Shown piece by piece: positions 9,082 to 17,247 of a stretch of DNA of 64,000 nt. This DNA is from Streptomyces smaragdinus. Lineage in GTDB: Bacteria; Actinomycetota; Actinomycetes; Streptomycetales; Streptomycetaceae. Made by a program: the position numbers and the translations under genes. The stretch is from NCBI RefSeq assembly GCF_009604385.1, contig NZ_WEGJ01000003.1:124001-188000 (forward strand), in the 5' to 3' direction. Under the pieces are notes generated by a model that did not search any database, was not told the origin of the DNA, and worked only from the letters and a program-made list of their open reading frames with translations. Every line of letters starts with the position of its first letter. Positions within the stretch are counted from its first letter, which is position 1.

Positions 9082-11085
9082 TTGCCCCAGGACCTGCCCC
9101 AGTCAAGGCTCCAGTCCAGATCACGCCGGGCGCGGCTGACAGCGGCCGTGGCCGCGGCCGCGTTCACGCTGCCCCTGCTGCAGGCGGCCCAGCCCGCCGC
9201 GGCCGACGACGACGCCACCGCGCTGCAGCGGGCGTTCGCCGACGCCGCGGCCGACAGCGGCGTCCCCGAGGCGGTGCTGCTCGGCGTCTCGTACCTGCAG
9301 TCCCGCTGGGACGGACACGACGGCGCCCCCAGCGTCGTCGGCGGCTACGGGCCGATGCACCTCACCGACGCGGACGGCGCGCTCGCCGCCGCCGGGCAGC
9401 GGGGCGACCACCACACCGAGGGCACCGAGGACCCGCGCGGCGACACCGACGGCCCCGTCTCCCTCCCCGCCCCCACCCCCGCGGACACCCCGTCCGCCGG
9501 GGACTACGAGACCCTGGAGCGCGCGGCCGGCCTCACCGGCCTCGCCCCGGACCAGCTGCGCGCCGACGACGCGGCGAACGTCGCCGGCGGCGCCGCCCTC
9601 CTCGCCGACACCCAGCAGCGGCTCGGGCTGCCCGCGAGCGCCGACCCCGCCGACTGGTACGCGGCCGTGGCCTCCTACGCCGGCTCCGACTCCCGCGAGG
9701 CGGCGACGGTGTTCGCCGACGACGTGTACGCGGTGATCGCCGAGGGCGCCGCCCGTACCACCGACGAGGGCCAGCGCGTCGCGCTGCCGGCCACCGCCGT
9801 GGCGCCCCGTACCGAACAGGCGTCGCTGCTGGGCATGGAGTCGCAGGGCAGCGACCCGCGCGCCGAGTGCCCGCCGACCGTCGCCTGCGACTGGATCGAC
9901 GCGGCGTACGCGCAGTACCCGCGGGCCGACGGATCCCTCACCTACGGCAACCACGACAAGGGCAGCCGGCCGGCCACGCAGAAGATCAAGTACATCGTCA
10001 TCCATGACATGGAGGGCTACTACCAGGGCTCGATCAACCTGGTGAAGACTGCCACGTACACCGCCTCCTGGCAGTACAGCCTGCGCGCCTCGGACGGCGC
10101 GATCGCCCAGCACCTGCCGGCGAAGGACGTCGGCTGGCAGGCCGGCAACTGGTACATCAACGCCACGTCCATCGGTCTGGAGCACGAGGGCTTCCTGACC
10201 GCGCCGGACACCTGGTACACGGAGGCGATGTACCGCACGTCGTCGCGGCTGGTGCGCTATCTGGCGCAGCAGAACGACATCCCGCTGGACCGCCACCACA
10301 TCCTCGGCCACTACAACGTGCCCGGCATCGGCACCGCGAACATCGCCGGCATGCACACCGACCCCGGCCCGTACTGGGACTGGGACCACTACTTCCAGCT
10401 GCTGGGCCGCCCCATCACCCCCAGCGCCGGCACGCACAGCAACCTGCTGACGATCCGCACCGACTACGACTCCAACAACCTCCCCTTCACCGGCTGCACC
10501 GGCGCCAACGTGCTGTGTCCCGCGCACGGCTCGGAGCCGGTGCGGCTGCACGTCTCGCCGTCGGACGACTCCGCGCTCGTCCCGGACTTCGGCACCCACC
10601 CGGGCAACGGGACGTCGACCATCGGCGTCAACGACATCGGCGCCCGCGCCTCCACCGGCCAGCAGTACGCGGTCGCGGACCGCTCCGGGGACTGGACGGC
10701 GATCTGGTACAACGGCCGCAAGGCCTGGTTCCACAACCCGGCCGACAGCCCGACCGCGGTGCCCAGCCGGGGCTTCGTCGCCACGCCGAAGGCCGGGCGG
10801 GCGAAGGTCGACGTCTACGGCGTCGCGTACCCGCTGGCCTCGGACTATCCGGCGGGCGTGGCGGTACGGGCGTTCGCGCCGCTGCCGTACGAGTTCCTGG
10901 CGGGCCAGAGCTACGCGGTGGGCGGTGACGGGGAGCCGTTCACGGGCGAGTTCTACTCGGCGGTGACCTTCGACCCGGCCAACCACCAGGTGGTGCGCGG
11001 CCAGTCGTACTACCAGATCCAGCTCGGCCACCGGATCGCGTTCGTCCGGGCCGACCAGGTGGACGTGGTTCCGTCGCGTCCCTGA
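9082..11085 (+). CDS. Secreted N-acetylmuramoyl-L-alanine amidase (Amidase_2) with SH3-like C-terminus
   Basis: This is a large (667 aa) exported cell-wall hydrolase. TTG at 9082 is chosen because GGAGG precedes it closely; GTG at 9049 is an alternative. A signal peptide with RSRRARLTAAVAAAAF covers the first 35 residues. Residues about 40-240 are helical and transglycosylase-like (ALQRAFADAAADSGVP, LLGVSYLQSRW), without a clear catalytic Glu. The Amidase_2/PGRP domain (about 300-445) has its first zinc His at 308 (VIHDMEG) and later HHILGHYNVP and DPGPYWDW. The rest is SH3-like. It would cleave the MurNAc-L-Ala bond of peptidoglycan. It resembles amidases found across Streptomyces. Confidence 0.88.
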   Translation: MPQDLPQSRLQSRSRRARLTAAVAAAAFTLPLLQAAQPAAADDDATALQRAFADAAADSGVPEAVLLGVSYLQSRWDGHDGAPSVVGGYGPMHLTDADGALAAAGQRGDHHTEGTEDPRGDTDGPVSLPAPTPADTPSAGDYETLERAAGLTGLAPDQLRADDAANVAGGAALLADTQQRLGLPASADPADWYAAVASYAGSDSREAATVFADDVYAVIAEGAARTTDEGQRVALPATAVAPRTEQASLLGMESQGSDPRAECPPTVACDWIDAAYAQYPRADGSLTYGNHDKGSRPATQKIKYIVIHDMEGYYQGSINLVKTATYTASWQYSLRASDGAIAQHLPAKDVGWQAGNWYINATSIGLEHEGFLTAPDTWYTEAMYRTSSRLVRYLAQQNDIPLDRHHILGHYNVPGIGTANIAGMHTDPGPYWDWDHYFQLLGRPITPSAGTHSNLLTIRTDYDSNNLPFTGCTGANVLCPAHGSEPVRLHVSPSDDSALVPDFGTHPGNGTSTIGVNDIGARASTGQQYAVADRSGDWTAIWYNGRKAWFHNPADSPTAVPSRGFVATPKAGRAKVDVYGVAYPLASDYPAGVAVRAFAPLPYEFLAGQSYAVGGDGEPFTGEFYSAVTFDPANHQVVRGQSYYQIQLGHRIAFVRADQVDVVPSRP

Positions 11086-11093
11086 CCGCACGT

Positions 11094-11124
11094 GGCCCGG
11101 CCCCTTCCCGGGGGCCGGGCCTTT
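11094..11124 (+). terminator. Terminator of the amidase gene
   Basis: An 11-bp perfect stem (GGCCCGGCCCC with GGGGCCGGGCC) closed by a short loop is followed by CTTT and lies 9 nt after the amidase stop. Confidence 0.75.
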
Positions 11125-11145
11125 CATCCGGGCGTACGAGGAAGA

Positions 11146-11175
11146 GGGGGGCCGGGCGCATCCGCCCGGCCCCCC
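11146..11175. terminator. Perfect 13-bp hairpin between convergent genes
   Basis: GGGGGGCCGGGCG and CGCCCGGCCCCCC pair around a 4-nt loop. It lies just beyond the stop of the minus-strand permease operon, so together with the hairpin at 11094 it separates two convergent units. Confidence 0.75.
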
Positions 11176-11186
11176 GCGTACAGCCC

Positions 11187-12488
11187 TCAGACCTCCGCGG
11201 TCTCCGCCTGGGCCCGGGTGCGCCGGGTGCGGTGCACCACCGCGGCGAACGCCAGCAGCGCCGCCGGATAGCACAGCACCCAGCCGAACCCGGCCAGCAT
11301 CGCGAGCACCGGCAGCCCGGCGATCACGGCGAGGACCCGGTGCGCGGCGCTCCGGTACAGCTTGGCGTAGCTGAGCACGGAGATCGCGTACCCGATCACG
11401 AAGTTGACCGTGGACAGCTCCACGACCCGGGTCAGGCTGATCAGGTCCAGCGCATGGGCGAGCACCACCGCGCCGAACAGCACCACCGACAGCAGCACCG
11501 CCGGCCGCGGCGCCCCCGACTTGGCGTCGACACGCGTCAGCACCTCGGGCAGCAGCCCGTCCCGGGCCGTCGCGAAGACGATCCGCGAGGTGGCCCACGT
11601 ACCGCCCATCAGCGTCGCGAAGATGATCGCGGCCCCCAGCGCCGCGGCCACCCGCCCGCTCGCGTCACCCAGCACCTCCTGGAGTACGGCGACCACCGGA
11701 GCCTCCGACAGCAGCGGGTCGCCGGGCGCGACGACCAGCTGCACGGCCAGCGAGATCCCGATGTACAGCGCCACGACGATCACGAACGTGATGCCGATGA
11801 CCAGCGGGAAGTCCCGTTTGGGGTTGCGGTATTCCTCCGCCGTGGAGGAGACCAGCTCCCAGCCGGTGTACGCAAAGAACACCAGCCCCACCGCCGGCAG
11901 CGCCGACGTCCAGGAGCCGGGCCCGGCCACGTCCCCGTGCAGCGAGGCGGAGTCCACCATCGCCGGGGCGAACGCGACGAGCCCCAGGAGCAGCAGCAGC
12001 CCGATGGTCACCGCCGACTGGATCCCCCCGGCCAGCCGTGAACCGGCGGCCTGGAGCAGCCCGATGACCACGAGATAGCCGAGCGCCACCCAGCCGCCCG
12101 CGTCACTGTTGCCCAGCAGCGCGGCCACATAGTTGCCCCCGCTGATCGCCATCACGGCCCCGCCGAACGCGCAGGCGCCGATGAGGATCACCGCCGCGGC
12201 CGTGGACCCCGGGGCGCCGAACGCGGCCTGCGCGAAGCCCTGCACGCCGCCCGCCGTCGGGTAGCGGGCGCCGAGCCGGCCGAAGACGATCAGCAGCGGC
12301 AGCACCACGACGGCCGCGGCCACCCAGGCGTACACCGCGCTCGTACCGACCCGGACGTACGCCAGACCGGGCAGCACGAGCAGCCCGCTGCCGATGATCA
12401 TGCCGGTGGCGACACCGATGCCCCGGGGCACGGTCAGCGTCTTGTGGAGTTCCGAGCTGGTCTTGTCCTCCCCTTCCGTGACCGTCAT
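11187..12488 (-). CDS. APC-superfamily amino-acid permease, last gene of the diiron oxidase operon
   Basis: This 433-aa protein has about 12 transmembrane segments and the APC signature in helix 1 (GIGVATGMIIGSGLLVLPG). The family moves amino acids or close derivatives, usually inward by proton symport but also as exchangers. The ATG at 12488 overlaps the methyltransferase stop as ATGA, so it is translationally coupled to the three enzymes upstream. This suggests that the pathway substrate is imported or its amino-acid-like product exported. Two hairpins close the operon downstream. The specific substrate is not visible in the sequence. Confidence 0.88.
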   Translation of the reverse strand: MTVTEGEDKTSSELHKTLTVPRGIGVATGMIIGSGLLVLPGLAYVRVGTSAVYAWVAAAVVVLPLLIVFGRLGARYPTAGGVQGFAQAAFGAPGSTAAAVILIGACAFGGAVMAISGGNYVAALLGNSDAGGWVALGYLVVIGLLQAAGSRLAGGIQSAVTIGLLLLLGLVAFAPAMVDSASLHGDVAGPGSWTSALPAVGLVFFAYTGWELVSSTAEEYRNPKRDFPLVIGITFVIVVALYIGISLAVQLVVAPGDPLLSEAPVVAVLQEVLGDASGRVAAALGAAIIFATLMGGTWATSRIVFATARDGLLPEVLTRVDAKSGAPRPAVLLSVVLFGAVVLAHALDLISLTRVVELSTVNFVIGYAISVLSYAKLYRSAAHRVLAVIAGLPVLAMLAGFGWVLCYPAALLAFAAVVHRTRRTRAQAETAEV

Positions 12489-13588
12489 CCGCCCACCCGG
12501 CCCTCGTCGGCCCGGCCCACGAGCACCCGTACGTCGTCGTGGGCCGCCCAGAAGCGCAGGGGCACGCCCTTCTCCGTACGCCAGGGCGCGGCGAGGGTCT
12601 GCACGCCCTGCTTCCAGTGCGAGGTCTCGTCCGTGGGGCTGTTGGAGAGGGTCACGCCGTCCGCGACGTCGAGCTCGAACCACAGCGCGACGGCGTGCGC
12701 GATGCCGTTCTCCCGGGGGACGACCTCGACGGTGTGCGCCGCCGGGTACTGGTCCTCGGAGAAGTCGAACCGGAAGATCTCCACCGGCTCGGTCAGCGCG
12801 CGGTAGCGGTAGTTGGTGAGGATGGTGGAGAAGTACTCCATGGACGTCAGCGACGCGAAGGGGCTGAAGTCGAAGCCCTCCACCTCCCCGACGTGGTTGA
12901 GGCAGTGCAGCTGCGGGCTCTCCACCAGCTGGGCGAAGATCCGCCCGCCGCGCGGCAGGATCGTCGCGTCGGCGGTGAGCAGCTCGCGGCGCGCGTGCCG
13001 GAACGCGGGCAGCGCGAACTCCCCCAGCAGGGCACAGTCGAAGATCTCCGTGACCAGGACGTCCGCCCGGCGCGGCAGGTCGACCCCGACGCGCAGATCG
13101 GTGGAGAGGCTGGGGACGACGGTCACCCGGTCCGCGTAGCCGTTGCGCCCGATGATGTCCCGGGCGGCGGTGGCGACCACGTCGACGCCCTCGCAGGTGA
13201 CGACCTGCTCCGCGCCCGCGCGGGCGGCGAGCAGCGCCAGCAGTCCGGCGCCGGTGCCGATGTCCAGGACGAGCTGTCCTTCCCCGACGACCTGCTGGAT
13301 CGCCCGCGAGTACGCCTGGTTGCGCTCGCTGTCGTTCATCATCCAGAAGTGCCAGCGCGGCACGAGCGCCCGTACGGCCCGGTTGATCTGGCGCCGGAAG
13401 CGCCCGCCGCGCGCGTCGATGCGGGCGGCGGAGCTGAACAGGTCGTAGGCCCGCTCGTACTGGCGCTGGGCCATGGCCTCCTCCCCTAACGCGAGGAGGG
13501 TCTCGATGGGGTCGAGCGGGTCCACCGGCGCGGGGCCGGCGGCGGGGAGGAGCCCGACGGTGGTGCTTTCCGTGGCGGTGAGGTTCAT
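12485..13588 (-). CDS. PRMT-type (arginine N-methyltransferase-like) SAM methyltransferase
   Basis: This 367-aa enzyme begins with a TPR-like helical hairpin (about residues 26-60). WHFWMMNDSERNQAY (79-93) is the PRMT7/PRMT9-type entry to the SAM site. The SAM motif VLDIGTGAGLLAL is at 107-119 and the ribose-binding acidic residue follows in TCEG (E133). The PRMT double-E loop is present as TEIFD (E181) and LLGEFALP (E190), which grips a guanidinium group. A C-terminal beta barrel follows. It could methylate free arginine or an arginine-like small molecule, as SznE does in streptozotocin biosynthesis. Both ends overlap neighbours by 4 nt. Confidence 0.85.
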   Translation of the reverse strand: MNLTATESTTVGLLPAAGPAPVDPLDPIETLLALGEEAMAQRQYERAYDLFSSAARIDARGGRFRRQINRAVRALVPRWHFWMMNDSERNQAYSRAIQQVVGEGQLVLDIGTGAGLLALLAARAGAEQVVTCEGVDVVATAARDIIGRNGYADRVTVVPSLSTDLRVGVDLPRRADVLVTEIFDCALLGEFALPAFRHARRELLTADATILPRGGRIFAQLVESPQLHCLNHVGEVEGFDFSPFASLTSMEYFSTILTNYRYRALTEPVEIFRFDFSEDQYPAAHTVEVVPRENGIAHAVALWFELDVADGVTLSNSPTDETSHWKQGVQTLAAPWRTEKGVPLRFWAAHDDVRVLVGRADEGRVGG

Positions 13589-13947
13589 GCCGCGTTCACT
13601 CCTGCTCGGACCATGGTGTGGACGGGGACGGGGGAATGGTCTGTCGCGGGCAGGTACACCGTGACGGCGTCCCCGACCCGTACCGAGGGGTGGGCGCGGT
13701 CGCACAGCCGGCCGACCGGGAAGAAGCTGCCGTGCCAGGGGCAGCGCAGCCGGTCGTCCTCGACCTCGCCGAGGTGCAGCGGGCCGCCGCGGTGGGGGCA
13801 GGCGCTGGTGATGACGTGGACGTCGGTGCCGCGCTCCATGACGAAGTACATGTCGTCGCCGGCGACGAGCGCGTTGTGCTCGCCGCGGTCGAACTCGGCG
13901 CGCACGCGTGGGGGGACGGGAGCCTTGCTCCTCGGGCGGGCGCTCAC
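13585..13947 (-). CDS. Rieske [2Fe-2S] protein
   Basis: This 120-aa soluble protein has a complete Rieske cluster site: C50-P-H52 and, 16 residues later, C69-P-W-H72 (RCPWHGSFF). There is no signal peptide or membrane anchor, so it is probably a cytosolic electron carrier of the Rieske-ferredoxin type. Its GTG start at 13947 overlaps the stop of the diiron oxidase gene as GTGA, and its own stop overlaps the methyltransferase start as ATGA. The most likely job is to deliver electrons to the diiron oxidase. No reductase is encoded in the operon. Confidence 0.92.
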   Translation of the reverse strand: MSARPRSKAPVPPRVRAEFDRGEHNALVAGDDMYFVMERGTDVHVITSACPHRGGPLHLGEVEDDRLRCPWHGSFFPVGRLCDRAHPSVRVGDAVTVYLPATDHSPVPVHTMVRAGVNAA

Positions 13948-15287
13948 GCCTCGGGTCCGGCGGAGATCTCGGCGCGGCCCTCGGCCCGTACGCCGTACAG
14001 ACAGCCGTCCGGTACGAGCACACTCCTGCCGTGCGGGACGCGCAGCGGGTCCCCGGTGGCCGAGTTGTACAGCAGCGCCTCGCCGCTGAGGACGCTCAGG
14101 CGGGTGTCGCCGGTCGCGAGGCGGGTGTCGAAGGGGCTGTCGCTGTCGAGCGCGGTGACGCCGGCCGCCGGGGTCTTCGCGGGGGCGTCGGAGAGCGCCG
14201 GGTCCCAGCTGAGCTGGGTGAGCAGGTCGGCGCCCGCGAGCCGGTCGAGGTACTGGATCTCCTCGACGCCCTGGAGCAGGCCCTTGACGGCGACGGGGCC
14301 GTGCTTGCGGGCCAGGGGGATGAGGAGGTCCTCGACGGCCATCCGGCCGTGGTGCTGGTCGATGTGCGCGTGCTCGTCGCAGTAGCGGGTGTCGACGGCG
14401 TCGCCGAACGCGTCGCGGAAGACCTTCGTGAGGTCCGCGAACCAGGCGGCGAAGGTGGCCTCGAGGAAGGCCATGGCGCCGATGTACCGGAAGAAGCCCG
14501 TACGGTTGCGGGTCGCCCAGTAGAAGTAGTTGTTCATGGCGATGGAGCTGGGGAGGTAGAAGAACCAGTAGTGGTGCGAGGTCGTCGCCATGCCGACGCT
14601 CGAGCACAGCTCCATGAACAGGGTGGAGTGCTTGGCGGGGAAGACCCCGTAGCCGAACTCGTCGACGAAGATCTTGAAGAGCTCGCTCTGCTCCGGGCCG
14701 AAGGCGCCGCCCAGGTTCTGCGACATCGCGGTGGCCTCGGTCAGCCCGTCGAGGGCCATCTGCACGATCTGGGTGCCGGCCGCGACCGAGGGGTTCTTCG
14801 CGGCCCGGATCGCCTCGAAGACGGGCCGGGAGCCGGGGCTGTTGGCGCTGTCGACGGCGTGCCGCAGATGGGTGCGGAGGGTCTCCTCGTCCCACTTCCC
14901 GGAGACGCCGACGGCGTCCTCCATGAAGCCGAACGCGAACCTCTCCAGCTCGGGTCGTATTCGTTCGCCGGAGAGCCGGCTGCCGGAGTCGTAGAAGGCG
15001 TGGAAGTCGTTCTCGAAGCGGCCGAGTCCGGCGGCGGGGAGGAAGAGGGCGTCGCTCTCGTACACGTTCATCAGGAGCCGGTGGGCCACCAGGCTGCGGT
15101 CCGAGGCGAAGGTCTCCTCGGTGACCGGCCGGCTCCAGTCGACGGCGGCGACCCGCTCGGGGTCGAGGGGGCGGTGGTACGGGTTGTCCGGGACGAACGG
15201 CTTGTTCGTGGCCCGGAACTGCGGCGCGTGGCTGTACCGGACGCTTTCGTCCGCTAAGACGCCGGGGCCGCTGGTCTGGATGGTCAT
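13944..15287 (-). CDS. Heme-oxygenase-like diiron oxidase (SznF-like N-oxygenase candidate)
   Basis: This 447-aa protein belongs to the iron-containing redox enzyme/HDO family. Candidate diiron ligands are E184, E210, H220, H306, D310 and H313. The spacings (26, 10, 86, 4, 3) equal those I recall for SznF of streptozotocin biosynthesis (E189, E215, H225, H311, D315, H318). SznF hydroxylates N-methylarginine twice on nitrogen. The last 70 residues (about 375-447) look like half a cupin but have only one His (H419) and lack the three-His iron site that SznF uses for N-nitroso formation. It is the first gene of a four-gene overlapping operon with Rieske, PRMT-like and permease genes. The 293 nt upstream hold its promoter; I see no clear operator there. 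Confidence 0.85.
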   Translation of the reverse strand: MTIQTSGPGVLADESVRYSHAPQFRATNKPFVPDNPYHRPLDPERVAAVDWSRPVTEETFASDRSLVAHRLLMNVYESDALFLPAAGLGRFENDFHAFYDSGSRLSGERIRPELERFAFGFMEDAVGVSGKWDEETLRTHLRHAVDSANSPGSRPVFEAIRAAKNPSVAAGTQIVQMALDGLTEATAMSQNLGGAFGPEQSELFKIFVDEFGYGVFPAKHSTLFMELCSSVGMATTSHHYWFFYLPSSIAMNNYFYWATRNRTGFFRYIGAMAFLEATFAAWFADLTKVFRDAFGDAVDTRYCDEHAHIDQHHGRMAVEDLLIPLARKHGPVAVKGLLQGVEEIQYLDRLAGADLLTQLSWDPALSDAPAKTPAAGVTALDSDSPFDTRLATGDTRLSVLSGEALLYNSATGDPLRVPHGRSVLVPDGCLYGVRAEGRAEISAGPEA

Positions 15288-15580
15288 GTGGGGGCCTTTC
15301 GTGGATCCGTACGCCGCCGCGCGGGATCGCCCGCGACGAGCGCACACTTGGGGGGGATATGTACAGGGTGCGGTGGGGTCGTTGGTGCTGGTCAGCTGGC
15401 GGGCGTGGCGGCGGTGGTCATCGATGGCCTCGTGCCGGTCTTCCGTTGTCGCAGCTGTCTCTCCCGAGGGTCCGCACCTGTGATCGCGCGCTAGCCTAGA
15501 GTCAACGCGCGTAGCCCAACAAGTGGATCCGGAAAGGGGAGTTGAGGGGTCCAGTTAGCGCTTACCACCCCTGCCGCCCC

Positions 15581-16018
15581 CTAGCCTCCGTCCGGCTGCC
15601 ACCCGGTGGTCCGGCAGAGCAGCCCGTGCAGCAGATCCGCGTCCACGAGAGGCGCCTCCGGTACGGGCACGGAGCACCACGCCAGCGGCCAGGTCCGCCC
15701 CCGGAGGGCGGGAATCCCGACGTACTCGGCCCGCCCCCGCCCCCCGGCGAACGCCCTGCTCCCCGGCGGCCACCGCCGGCCTCCCGCGGACCGCACCCCG
15801 GCGAGGAAGGTGAACCGCCGCGCGGCGCAGTCGTACACGACCCCTCCGGCGGGCCCGCGGGCCTCCCGCACGAGGGCGTCGAGGACGAGGGCGCCGAGGA
15901 CGCCGTCGACCCGCACGACGTCGAAGTAGACCCCGGCGAGCCGCAGCCGGTGCCCGGCCTCGGGGATCCACGCGGGGCGCCAGGGGTGTCCCCCACAGGG
16001 GGGAAGTTGGTTGGTCAT
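15581..16018 (-). CDS. Hypothetical protein, actinobacterial
   Basis: This 145-aa protein starts at ATG 16018 (MTNQLPPCGGHPW). It is rich in Gly, Arg and Trp, with no signal peptide, membrane segment or motif I can name. The pattern of short beta segments (VYFDVVRVDG, GGVVYDCAARRFTFLAGV, RTWPLAWCSVPVP) resembles small Streptomyces proteins found beside HTH/DUF397 regulators. It is divergent from the HTH gene at 16132 across 113 nt. Function unknown. Confidence 0.6.
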   Translation of the reverse strand: MTNQLPPCGGHPWRPAWIPEAGHRLRLAGVYFDVVRVDGVLGALVLDALVREARGPAGGVVYDCAARRFTFLAGVRSAGGRRWPPGSRAFAGGRGRAEYVGIPALRGRTWPLAWCSVPVPEAPLVDADLLHGLLCRTTGWQPDGG

Positions 16019-16131
16019 GGCCCCCACGCTCCCGCCCCGTGCCTAGCGTGACCAGCACCGAACCGCACACAGCGCCCACCGTGCACACGCTCCCGCTCCC
16101 GTGCACGCCGGTGCACCTCCGAGGGGACCCC

Positions 16132-16938
16132 ATGACCGAAACCGGCTCGCCCAGCCTCAAGATGTTCGGCGCCCTGGTCCGCAGCCTCCGCGAGGCCCAG
16201 GGCGTCTCCCGCGACGAACTCGGCGCGGAGGCGTCGTACTCGAAGTCCCAGATCGCCATGATCGAACGCGGCGAACGCATGCCGAGCCGCGGCTTCATCG
16301 ACTGCGCGGAACTCCGCCTGGACGCCCGCGGAGCGATCCGCGCGGCGGCCCCGTTCCTGACACGGGAGCGGTATCCGGCGTGGTTCGGGGAGTACGTGGA
16401 GCTGGAGGCGCGGGCGTTGAGCGTGGTCAGTTACGACCCGCACGTCCTCAAGGGCCTGCTCCAGACGGAGGATTACGCCCGTGCCGTCCTGGCCGCGTAC
16501 TGCCCGACCTTCGACGAGGACGAGGTCGAACGCCGCGTCCAGGCCCGGCTCGACCGCCGGACACTGCTCACCCGGCGCCCCGCTCCGACCATCGGAGTGG
16601 TCGTGGAGGAACCGGTCCTCCGCCGCCCGATCGGCGGCCGCGCCGTCATGCGACGGCAGTTGGAGCACCTGGCGGACATCGCCCGCATGCGCAACGTCTC
16701 CGTCCAGGTCATGCCGCTGGACCGCGAGGTGCACTGCGGCCTGGACGGCCCCATGACCTTGCTGGAGACGGAGGATCGGAGCAGTCTGGCGTACGTTGAG
16801 GGGCAGGGGGGCAGCATGATGCTCACCGACCCCCACGAGGTGTCGGCCATGGCCCAACGCTTCGGCGTCCTTCGGGCCCAGGCCCTGAGCACCTCACAGT
16901 CGTTGCCCCTGATCGAAAGACTCGCAGGAGAACTATGA
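16132..16938 (+). CDS. XRE-type HTH regulator with DUF5753 effector domain
   Basis: This 268-aa protein has an N-terminal helix-turn-helix (about residues 12-65: LVRSLREAQGVSRDELGAEASYSKSQIAMIERGERMPS) and a DUF5753 domain behind it (YVELEARALSVVSYDP, LLQTEDYARAVL, VIGVVVEEPVLRRPIGG, QVMPLDREVH). Such proteins pair with small DUF397 proteins throughout Streptomyces and often act as antitoxin-like regulators. The ATG at 16132 follows GAGGGG. It overlaps the DUF397 gene by ATGA. Three GTGCAC repeats lie between 16080 and 16120 and could be operator elements. Confidence 0.93.
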   Translation: MTETGSPSLKMFGALVRSLREAQGVSRDELGAEASYSKSQIAMIERGERMPSRGFIDCAELRLDARGAIRAAAPFLTRERYPAWFGEYVELEARALSVVSYDPHVLKGLLQTEDYARAVLAAYCPTFDEDEVERRVQARLDRRTLLTRRPAPTIGVVVEEPVLRRPIGGRAVMRRQLEHLADIARMRNVSVQVMPLDREVHCGLDGPMTLLETEDRSSLAYVEGQGGSMMLTDPHEVSAMAQRFGVLRAQALSTSQSLPLIERLAGEL

Positions 16939-17135
16939 ACCCGTCCGCGCCCCGCCCCTCCTGGAAGAAGAGCACCCACAGCGGCAACCAGGGCGGCGAC
17001 TGCGTCGAGGTCTCGGCCCACGCCGCCCACATCCACGTCCGCGACACCAAGAACCGCACGGGCCCGTCCCTCACCTTCACGCCAGCCGAGTGGGAGGCGT
17101 TCGTGGCTGGGGTGAAGAAGGGCTTCGCCCGCTGA
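16935..17135 (+). CDS. DUF397 domain protein
   Basis: This 66-aa protein has the DUF397 pattern WKKSTHSGNQGGDCVEV and VRDTKNRTGPSLTFTPAEW. These proteins are the usual partners of HTH-DUF5753 regulators and are thought to bind or be controlled by them. The ATG overlaps the regulator's stop, giving translational coupling. A ribosome site (GCAGGAG) lies in the end of the upstream gene. Confidence 0.93.
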   Translation: MNPSAPRPSWKKSTHSGNQGGDCVEVSAHAAHIHVRDTKNRTGPSLTFTPAEWEAFVAGVKKGFAR

Positions 17136-17247
17136 CCGGCGTCCCCTCATCCCAGCGCCGCACCGGGCCAGTTGCCTCCCTCCCCAGCCCCTACATGGAA
17201 CACTGAGTGCGCAGTGACGGACACAGAGTAATGGGGACGAGTAATCA

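Noticed and set aside
9121..11598. 825-aa open frame on the minus strand opposite the amidase gene
   Set aside because: It is antisense to a gene with clear domains, has poor codon bias and no ribosome site, and is due to high GC.
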